Part shown: positions 6,550 through 12,495 of the stretch, in pieces | Position numbering within the stretch: position 1 is the stretch's first letter | Layout: each line of letters begins with the position of its first letter | Assembly (NCBI GenBank): GCA_030634615.1 | Contig: DAOWAL010000019.1 | Location: forward strand, 1 to 13,747 | DNA length: 13,747 nucleotides | DNA from: Candidatus Aenigmatarchaeota archaeon | GTDB lineage: Archaea; Aenigmatarchaeota; Aenigmatarchaeia; QMZP01; QMZT01 | Direction: 5' to 3' | Notes under the pieces: generated by a model | Told to the model about the DNA's origin: nothing | What the model saw: only the letters and a program-made list of their open reading frames with translations | Databases searched by the model: none | Translations under genes and position numbers: made by a program

Positions 6550-7903
6550 AATCAAGTGAAGACTCTCCGTCATTACCTTGTTCTGGATTTTTACCTTCAA
6601 GACCATGATATACATCATCTTCATCAAGCTTCTTTTGTTCAGGATCCTTTGCAGCTCCTTTCCTGCCAATGTTTTGAACTTTATCTGTACTCATTATAGT
6701 GGCAACTATTGTTGAGAAGAGTACTGACATGAGTACTACCATGAATATTATGTTAACTATTAGATCACCTGCTGCTTTTTGACCAACACTTGCCAGAACT
6801 GATGCTATTATCGGCGCCATTGCTGCAGCTGCAATTCCTCTTGGTGCAACAAAGCACATGAGTGTTATGTCTTTTTTGGTAAACTTCTTTCTTCTCTTAC
6901 CAAGAATTGGTATAAGGAAAAGAGGTCTTGATGCAAATACTATCAAAAAGAAGATGAATGCTGTCCCGAGCTGAACTAGATCAAATGGTAATACTACCTG
7001 AGCACCAAGCATTGTAAATACAGCTATCCTTAGCATTTCAGAAAGCTGGTCATCAAACTGTTTGACGTCTTCTTTATCGTTATCCTTGAACACGAAATTG
7101 CCTGCCATAAGACCGCATATGGCAACAGCAAGCATGCCTGAACCGCCCACGCTTTCAGCTAAAGCGTATGTTACAAGAGCTATTGAAAACAACGCAAGAG
7201 AAGAGTATTCTTTCACAAATGTCTTCATTATCTTGGATATTATGAGTCCTATTATAAGACCTGTACCAACACCTGCGACAATCATCTGCCAAAACTGTGC
7301 AGCGTATGTCATTGGTGAAATTATAGCACCAGGTTCAAGAATTACTAAATCAAGGAAAAGTATCGGAAGAAGAACTGTGAGAGGGGAATTGAAAATCGAT
7401 TCTATTTTTATTATTGCCAGGGCCTTTTTGGATTTTGAAAGTGATTTTTCAAAGGCAATGAGTACACCTGTACCAGTACCGCTTACAACTGCACCCAAAA
7501 GAAGGGATTGTATCGGGTCAAAACCAAAGAGTATGTGTGCAAACAAACCTGTGAAAATTGTTGTAAAGAATACTCCTAAAAATGCTAAATTAACAGAAAC
7601 GTTTGAGAATCTTTGAAATATCTTCCATTTTAGATTGAATGTACCTGTGAAAACAACGAGTATTAAAGCTAAAACACGGAGAAAATCAGGAACTGCGCCC
7701 ATTGCCTCGACATTTACAAGCGTCATGTCGATATACTGTGTCACAAGTGGATTCGCAAAAACCGTAGGGCCTATTACAAGACCAAGCAGGAGCAAAAAGA
7801 ATGTATCAGGTATTTTAACCTTCTTTAACAAGTTTGCAATAATTACACCAAGGCCAATCAATAAAGCGAAATACGTCATTGTAAGTGTTATGTCAACTAC
7901 CAT
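6539..7903 (-). CDS. Cation:proton antiporter (CPA family), non-canonical ion site
   Basis: The 454-residue protein has about 12-13 membrane helices followed by a hydrophilic acidic tail (about 408-454). The layout, 'PDTFFLLLLGLVIGP' (32-46), and 'APRGIAAAAMAP' (353-364) with R355 place it among monovalent cation:proton antiporters, which exchange H+ for Na+ or K+ across the cytoplasmic membrane. In canonical CPA1 members the ion site uses a 'TDP' motif and 'ES..ND'. Here the equivalent segments are 'SGTGTG' (141-146) and 'ESIFNSPLTV' (168-177). E168, S169 and N172 are kept, but both aspartates are replaced (Gly144, Ser173). It may belong to an archaeal subgroup with a different ion site. ATG 7903 has no ribosome site and a TATA-like element about 23-25 nt upstream, so it is probably leaderless. 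It diverges from the winged-HTH gene, 71 bp away. Confidence 0.85.
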   Translation of the reverse strand: MVVDITLTMTYFALLIGLGVIIANLLKKVKIPDTFFLLLLGLVIGPTVFANPLVTQYIDMTLVNVEAMGAVPDFLRVLALILVVFTGTFNLKWKIFQRFSNVSVNLAFLGVFFTTIFTGLFAHILFGFDPIQSLLLGAVVSGTGTGVLIAFEKSLSKSKKALAIIKIESIFNSPLTVLLPILFLDLVILEPGAIISPMTYAAQFWQMIVAGVGTGLIIGLIISKIMKTFVKEYSSLALFSIALVTYALAESVGGSGMLAVAICGLMAGNFVFKDNDKEDVKQFDDQLSEMLRIAVFTMLGAQVVLPFDLVQLGTAFIFFLIVFASRPLFLIPILGKRRKKFTKKDITLMCFVAPRGIAAAAMAPIIASVLASVGQKAAGDLIVNIIFMVVLMSVLFSTIVATIMSTDKVQNIGRKGAAKDPEQKKLDEDDVYHGLEGKNPEQGNDGESSLDSNS

Positions 7904-7918
7904 GATTAATATTATGAC

Positions 7919-7940
7919 TGATATAATAAATCTTTTATCT
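7919..7940. promoter_or_regulatory. Overlapping divergent core promoters, antiporter and winged-HTH genes
   Basis: One AT-rich block appears to serve both directions. On the minus strand, TTTATTATAT (7930-7921) is centred 23-25 nt from ATG 7903. On the plus strand, TTTTATCT (7933-7940) predicts transcription starting at about 7962, just at the AGGTG ribosome site (7963-7967) of the regulator gene, whose ATG is at 7975. The two TATA elements are adjacent, so a protein bound here could control both genes. Confidence 0.45.
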
Positions 7941-7974
7941 CAGCTTGTCCTTATTTTCAAATAGGTGTAATTAA

Positions 7975-8295
7975 ATGACAGATCCTGACGGTGTCACAGT
8001 AGCGTATTTTAAGAGAATTTTATGGTATGTTTTGGCAGGAACACGGGGCGGTCTTATGAGAATAAAAATAATAGGATTAATAGAAGAAAGACCATACAAC
8101 GCGAACCAGTTAAAAAAGAAACTTGACGTCGACTACAAGACAATACAGCATCACCTAAAAGTTTTAATTGAAAACAGAATACTGACTACATCAGAAGAGA
8201 AGAAATATGGAGCCGTATATTTCCTTTCACCGATGATCGAGCAAAACAAAGAAATTATAGACGAAATAAGGAGTAAATTGGGAAAAACTAAATAA
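7975..8295 (+). CDS. Winged helix-turn-helix transcriptional regulator (ArsR-like)
   Basis: This 106-residue DNA-binding protein has a typical archaeal winged HTH: 'RGGLMRIKIIGLIEERPYN' (24-42) as the first helix region, 'NANQLKKKLDV' (42-52) as the second, 'DYKTIQHHLKVLIEN' (53-67) as the recognition helix, and a beta wing ending 'KKYGAVYFLSP' (76-86). The 'RPYNANQL...DYKT..HHL.VL' pattern is shared with many small archaeal regulators. No cysteine pair for metal sensing and no ligand domain is present. The N-terminal 23 residues are hydrophobic and could be an extra helix for dimerisation. ATG 7975 follows AGGTG by 7 nt. It lies back-to-back with the antiporter gene and just before a three-helix membrane protein, so autoregulation and control of the antiporter are plausible but not shown. 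Confidence 0.82.
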   Translation: MTDPDGVTVAYFKRILWYVLAGTRGGLMRIKIIGLIEERPYNANQLKKKLDVDYKTIQHHLKVLIENRILTTSEEKKYGAVYFLSPMIEQNKEIIDEIRSKLGKTK

Positions 8296-8325
8296 ATACC
8301 CAATGTGAAATATTCAAGTGGTAAT

Positions 8326-8610
8326 ATGCCTTGGACACAGGATTTATCGATTTTACTGACAGTTGCGAACATCGTTTTACTTGCAGTACTATTTGTAATA
8401 TATCTGAAAAACTACAGGGGACTCAAATCAAATTTCACTCTCGGTTTGCTGCTTTTTGCTGGAATCTTCCTTCTTAGAGACGTGGGTCTCGCTGTATACC
8501 ATATGATGGATATGGGATTTTACTACACCCAGTCTGCAAGGGGTGACATAATGATACACGCAGCCCAGCTTGTGGCATTTCTCATACTCCTGAAAATAAC
8601 ATGGAAGTAA
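8326..8610 (+). CDS. Three-helix membrane protein downstream of the HTH regulator
   Basis: From ATG 8326 the protein has 94 residues, with helices at about 7-27, 38-58 and 73-92. The motif 'KNYRGLKSNFTLGLLLFAG' (28-46) resembles small membrane proteins that accompany winged-HTH genes in archaea; this is from memory of the pattern, not a named family. The last helix starts in 'HAAQLVAFLILLK'. An in-frame GTG at 8305 would add seven residues but has no ribosome site, whereas ATG 8326 follows an AAGTGGT stretch. A TATA-like TAAATAAATA (8289-8298) overlaps the end of the regulator gene, so a separate short-leader transcript is possible. A membrane partner or sensor for the regulator is a reasonable guess only. 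Confidence 0.65.
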   Translation: MPWTQDLSILLTVANIVLLAVLFVIYLKNYRGLKSNFTLGLLLFAGIFLLRDVGLAVYHMMDMGFYYTQSARGDIMIHAAQLVAFLILLKITWK

Positions 8611-8627
8611 AATTAGGATAACAGTCA

Positions 8628-8640
8628 TTTTTTAAATTTT
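8628..8640 (+). promoter_or_regulatory. T-run and TATA box before the small gene at 8658
   Basis: Six T (8628-8633) run into TTTAAATTTT (8631-8640). The TATA core is centred about 24 nt upstream of ATG 8658, which lacks a ribosome site, so a leaderless mRNA is expected. The T-run could also terminate the preceding membrane-protein transcript. Confidence 0.4.
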
Positions 8641-8657
8641 ACAAAACTATTATCATT

Positions 8658-8897
8658 ATGGACAATTCAAATGTTATTGTATTTATTGGGAAAACTCAGG
8701 GTGGATACCACATAGCTAATATTGCACACCCTAAAGAGTATTTTGGAAGTATCAACAAATCGTTACTTTTTGCCATGAATGACTGGCTTAGCAGTTTTGA
8801 TAAAAGTGAAAGAAGCGCTAAAAAATATGTTAAGGATACTCTTAATGATATGCGTGTACCTAAGGAAATTATAAAATTTAAACGCTACGATCTCTAA
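8658..8897 (+). CDS. Small hypothetical protein, 79 residues
   Basis: I do not recognise this protein. It is soluble and basic, with a possible beta-rich start ('NVIVFIGKTQGGYHIANIAHP', about 5-25) followed by an alpha-rich half ('INKSLLFAMNDWLSSFDKSERSAKKYVKDTL' region, about 32-62) and 'VPKEIIKFKRYDL' at the end. It has no signal peptide, membrane helix or cysteine. A TATA-like element 24 nt upstream of ATG 8658 supports it as a real leaderless gene. It is the last gene of the plus-strand series before a 380-bp stretch without genes. Confidence 0.55.
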   Translation: MDNSNVIVFIGKTQGGYHIANIAHPKEYFGSINKSLLFAMNDWLSSFDKSERSAKKYVKDTLNDMRVPKEIIKFKRYDL

Positions 8898-8919
8898 TTT
8901 TACAAAGTTTTCGAGATTT

Positions 8920-8935
8920 AAATTGGAACCAATTT
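8920..8935. repeat. Perfect inverted repeat AAATTGG-AA-CCAATTT
   Basis: Seven-base arms are separated by only two bases, too tight for a good RNA hairpin at full pairing, so a protein-binding palindrome is more likely. It begins 23 nt after the stop of the small gene at 8658-8897. Its TTGG/CCAA core recurs 33 bp downstream. Confidence 0.5.
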
Positions 8936-8954
8936 GGGTATAAACAACGCACTT

Positions 8955-8969
8955 CTTGGAATAACCAAG
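8955..8969. repeat. Inverted repeat CTTGG-N5-CCAAG
   Basis: Five-base arms flank AATAA. The TTGGAA start and CCAA end match the palindrome at 8920-8935. The two cores begin exactly 33 bp apart, about three helical turns, as expected for paired sites on one DNA face. It could alternatively be a small hairpin with a five-base loop. Confidence 0.4.
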
Positions 8970-9120
8970 TCACACTTATTAGATTATTAGACGTTATTCT
9001 TTTAAAACATAATATGGGACTTAAGAGAAGAGCCTCGAGAGGTATTACATCCACTCGCTATATTTAGTCGGTTATATTGATTAATTTTAGGAGAATTAGT
9101 TTTATAAAAATAATTTCCAC

Positions 9121-9187
9121 GTTTAAACTACTCGGGTATATAGGTAAGCTCGATGCGTATTGATTCACAATTTTCATGTTTAAACAT
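9121..9187. repeat. Two copies of GTTTAAAC, one inside a 12-bp palindrome
   Basis: GTTTAAAC occurs at 9121-9128 and at 9178-9185. The second is extended to the perfect 12-base palindrome ATGTTTAAACAT (9176-9187). The copies are 57 bp apart and lie 90-155 bp before the surface-protein start. AT-rich palindromes arise by chance fairly often, so the regulatory role is a guess. Confidence 0.3.
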
Positions 9188-9276
9188 AAGCTTTTATAGT
9201 GACCATCCAATTTTTCAAAATAGCGAAGAAAATATACAAATAATAATTTAGTTTAATTAGGGATTTGGGTGGTATT

Positions 9277-12200
9277 ATGAATGGATCTGTTAAGTTAGCG
9301 TTAGCTATAGTATTTTCGATATGTATCGTATCAATTTCGGTTTTGTTTTTCAGTGCAAGTGCTGAAACTTCACTTGAAAAATCTATGTTAAATGATGATA
9401 CTATAAGGATACAAACTGCATTGAAAACCCCGTTAATGGATATCCAGCTCATTGAAAACACTGACCACTGCCTTTCCAACTGCCATGCAATTTTGAAAAT
9501 AACACCATACCAGGACATAACATTACCACAGGAAACTAATTCTGAATTCAAATGGAATTTTGTCAAAGAGAAAGACTGGATGAACGGTCTTGAATCGTAT
9601 CATTTTGAAATACTCACACAAACCGAACACACCATCGAAGTGCCGGACTACGGCACTTCTCTTGTTGATAGCATATGTTATGATGAAAATAACGAAACAT
9701 ACGAATGCCAAAAGGAAGAAATCATCCAAACAGGAACACATAAAGAAACTAAATACCGTTATGATTACAAACCATTTGCTTTCTGGGGAGAAACACTTAA
9801 AGCCAACCAAGCTTACAAGATAAAACTTTTCGGAAAAGAGAATTTTGAGTTTGGAAAAGAAAACAGTATTGACTGGATACCAACAATTAAAGGACTTGAA
9901 CTTAGTGAATGGGCTTGGTGGAATGCATCTTCATGTACCGAACGTTGGGAGATAATATCTGATGCCGCTATTTCCAATTTGCCTATAAATGTGAACGGTA
10001 CAAATTTCCCTAACTATTGGACTACGAATGCAACATCCGAAAGTTATCCAATATATCTTTACAAATGTGGGAACTATTATTTCATTGCGAATGAGACAGA
10101 TGAAATGAATTGGGAGAATGGAACATCTCGAGCAGGGAATAATACTAATGATGTGTGGGAATCCGCTCTTAGAGGAGTGTGGCACTTAGATGAAGGTTCA
10201 GGTACAGACGTTTTTGATAGTACGTCAAATAGTAATGATGGAACAAGTGCAGGAAGCCCTGTTTATACTGATAATGGTGTATTTGGTGATGCTTTGATTT
10301 TTGATGGTAGTGATGACGTTGTTACTATTGGAGATGTTGGAATAAATTTTGAAGAATTTACAGCAATGGCTTGGGTCAATGTTACAGAACTTAATGATGA
10401 AGGAAATATTATAGGCAGCAATTCTATTTCATGGGGACTTGCTATTGGTAGCACAAACTATTTTGGTGCATTTATAGATGATGATGGTGCATGGCCACCT
10501 GATTTACTTATTTTGACAGGTACAAATAATTTTACTGCAAACACATTGCATCATGTAGCTATGGTTTATTCTAAATCTGGTTCGCTTTTAACTTTATATA
10601 AAAACGGTGTCGAAGTATCAAGTGGTTCTGTTGCAGTTTCGCCTCATACAACAACTGACATAAGAATTGGTGATAGTGTCGCATTTACCAAAAGGCATGA
10701 AGTGATTGACGAAGCACGGATTTATAACAGAACATTATCAGCTACAGAGATTCAGGAAATATATTGGAATGGTATAAACAATTTGACAATTCTAGGAACT
10801 GTAGAAAACGAAGAAATAAAACCATACTTTTCAGATTATAAGAAAAATATAGATTCACCGAATGAAGATCAAGATGTCACAATTAACGTTACAATCACAG
10901 AAATACCGAGTACCATTGACACTGTCATTCTTGAATTTGACAATGGCACAAAGACTAATTACACTGTTACAACAAGCAATAATTTTGAATACTATTTCAC
11001 GATATCGTCTACTGGAAACTACACAGCTCATGACACAATAAATTACGAGTGGTTTGCTAACGACACGTTTAACAATGCTAATTGGTCAGTACAGCAAAAC
11101 TTCACCATAGCGAATCAACCACCTTCGGCTCCAACACTCACATATCCTGAAAATAATACAGGTGTTGCATTGGGTGCAACAATCCCTGAATTCAATTGGT
11201 CAGTTCCAACAGACGATGATGCCGAGGACACATTTACATATGATTTCGAAATATACTACCAGAATGGCACGCCCTACAACCAGACAACATTACCAAACAA
11301 CTACACAACCACAACCCTGCCTACGGGTTTCGACCAGACTTACCATTGGAGAGTCCGTGCAAACGACTCTTACGATGTTGGTGAATGGTCGGACAACTGG
11401 ACATTCCAATATGCTAATTGGACTATTACGTTTAACCTAACTGATAGTTTTACAGGGGAACAAATAGATACTTCTCCTCCAAATAAAAAAATATATAGCA
11501 TTTCTTGTGATGATGTTATGGATGTTGTTGATGTAGACAATCCCTACACATACAATTTTTTCCCACCTGGTATTCACGAGTGTACGTTTGTGATGTATGA
11601 CACATATCTTATTGAAAAGCAAAACATTACAGCAGATGGCGATAAAGTGATAACAATTCCAATGTCTGAAGAAGGTGGTCTAACTGTAGAAGAACACAAC
11701 TGGCTCGAATGGCTATATACATGCTGGAACAGTGGAACATGCAACGATCTTCTTAATGAAATAAACCTCACAACAAACGAAATGAGTGAGACAGTGGACA
11801 GCGTATGGAATCATGTCAAGCGGACAGACCAGTCGGTCGTCACGCAGGAAGTTATAATAAACAAAACAGTTGACGAAAATTCAAACTTGACAATAAACTA
11901 TACAATAAATGTCCCGATAAAGGAGGGTTACACATTCGGCGATACATCAGGAGAGGTAAGGCTTGATTATCTACCGATAAGGATTTCATATTGGTTCCTT
12001 GACGAAAGCGACAACAAAACATGCTATTCGCAGGGCAATTATTCAGTTGCCACAGCAGAGCCTTATTGTCAGCCATTGACTGTTTATACGATAGGTCAGG
12101 TCAACTCGACGCTCGACTTTGTGGTTGACTTGAGACCGTCTGTTCCGTCAGGAACCTACACAATCGTAAGGAACATAGAAATTGATCCAGAACAAGTATG

Positions 12201-12474
12201 GATAAACTATGGTAGGGAAGCCATAGGAACAATTGAGGTAACGGAAGGTAATGAAGAGGCAACGGTAAGCCTTGAAAATACAGGAACATTCCCTGAAAAG
12301 ACAGTCATATACGATGAACCTGTAAATGCCAATGGAATTACAGAAACAACTCCAGTAACAGGCTCCATAACTGCGGATGTTCCCGAACTTACAAGCATAT
12401 TATCTCTTGCACTTTCAATACTGGCGATTGGTCTGCTTGGGTACTTTTACGTCTCATCAAAAAAGAGATATTAA
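9277..12474 (+). CDS. Large secreted surface protein with DUF2341-like, LamG and Fn3-like parts
   Basis: This 1065-residue protein is probably exported and anchored at the cell surface. Reading from ATG 9277 (ribosome site GGGTGG just upstream; TTG 9265 is in frame but less likely): signal peptide 1-29 ending 'SASA', and an N-terminal module of about 30-210 that I cannot name. A DUF2341-like start follows at 'EWAWWNASS' (about 211). Next is a LamG/concanavalin-A-like lectin domain (about 297-500) with 'GVWHLDEGSG', 'ALIFDGSDDVV' and the ending 'IDEARIYNRTLSATEIQEIY'. An Fn3-like domain (about 615-712) includes 'TYHWRVRAND'. An unassigned 712-1035 region contains a tryptophan-rich helical stretch near 803-855. 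A C-terminal membrane helix (about 1038-1060) precedes a basic end, SSKKRY. Many N-x-S/T sites suggest N-glycosylation. LamG domains often bind glycans, so adhesion or an envelope role is likely; an enzyme domain is not visible. Confidence 0.82.
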   Translation: MNGSVKLALAIVFSICIVSISVLFFSASAETSLEKSMLNDDTIRIQTALKTPLMDIQLIENTDHCLSNCHAILKITPYQDITLPQETNSEFKWNFVKEKDWMNGLESYHFEILTQTEHTIEVPDYGTSLVDSICYDENNETYECQKEEIIQTGTHKETKYRYDYKPFAFWGETLKANQAYKIKLFGKENFEFGKENSIDWIPTIKGLELSEWAWWNASSCTERWEIISDAAISNLPINVNGTNFPNYWTTNATSESYPIYLYKCGNYYFIANETDEMNWENGTSRAGNNTNDVWESALRGVWHLDEGSGTDVFDSTSNSNDGTSAGSPVYTDNGVFGDALIFDGSDDVVTIGDVGINFEEFTAMAWVNVTELNDEGNIIGSNSISWGLAIGSTNYFGAFIDDDGAWPPDLLILTGTNNFTANTLHHVAMVYSKSGSLLTLYKNGVEVSSGSVAVSPHTTTDIRIGDSVAFTKRHEVIDEARIYNRTLSATEIQEIYWNGINNLTILGTVENEEIKPYFSDYKKNIDSPNEDQDVTINVTITEIPSTIDTVILEFDNGTKTNYTVTTSNNFEYYFTISSTGNYTAHDTINYEWFANDTFNNANWSVQQNFTIANQPPSAPTLTYPENNTGVALGATIPEFNWSVPTDDDAEDTFTYDFEIYYQNGTPYNQTTLPNNYTTTTLPTGFDQTYHWRVRANDSYDVGEWSDNWTFQYANWTITFNLTDSFTGEQIDTSPPNKKIYSISCDDVMDVVDVDNPYTYNFFPPGIHECTFVMYDTYLIEKQNITADGDKVITIPMSEEGGLTVEEHNWLEWLYTCWNSGTCNDLLNEINLTTNEMSETVDSVWNHVKRTDQSVVTQEVIINKTVDENSNLTINYTINVPIKEGYTFGDTSGEVRLDYLPIRISYWFLDESDNKTCYSQGNYSVATAEPYCQPLTVYTIGQVNSTLDFVVDLRPSVPSGTYTIVRNIEIDPEQVWINYGREAIGTIEVTEGNEEATVSLENTGTFPEKTVIYDEPVNANGITETTPVTGSITADVPELTSILSLALSILAIGLLGYFYVSSKKRY

Positions 12475-12495
12475 ACAGGGTGACAAATAATTAAT

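Larger units (their letters stand above)
8898..9276. other. Intergenic stretch with palindromes, no gene recognised
   Basis: About 380 bp separate the small gene from the surface-protein operon. Inside are two TTGG/CCAA inverted repeats, two copies of GTTTAAAC and several TATA-like tracts (around 9001-9008, 9101-9110, 9192-9198 and 9231-9241). I find no tRNA-like cloverleaf, no rRNA and no open reading frame beyond a 17-codon one at 9014-9067. The TATA-like element near 9231-9241 is best placed to drive the gene at 9277, with a leader of about 16 nt that includes the GGGTGG ribosome site (9267-9272). A small RNA cannot be excluded. Confidence 0.5.

Noticed and set aside
7062-7616. 184-codon plus-strand open frame opposite the antiporter gene
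   Set aside because: Its translation is low-complexity (Ser, Thr, Pro, Lys-rich) with no recognisable motif. It lies wholly inside the antiporter gene, whose minus-strand protein has clear helices and family motifs. The same applies to the frame at 7635-7964.
9014-9067. 17-codon frame MGLKRRASRGITSTRYI, reminiscent of a class III signal peptide start (basic residues then Gly-Ile-Thr)
   Set aside because: It stops after 17 codons, no hydrophobic segment follows in frame, it has no ribosome site, and the nearest TATA-like tract is too close. A decayed pilin-like start is conceivable but not supported.
8920-9187. CRISPR array or mobile-element ends from the palindromes before the surface operon
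   Set aside because: The palindromes are few, unequal in length and not regularly spaced repeats of 25-40 bp. No cas, transposase or integrase gene is near and no target-site duplication is visible.
8990-9200. tRNA or box C/D RNA in the long intergenic stretch
   Set aside because: I could not find a T-arm-like GGTTCGAATCC block, a cloverleaf, or paired C (RUGAUGA) and D (CUGA) boxes at suitable spacing.
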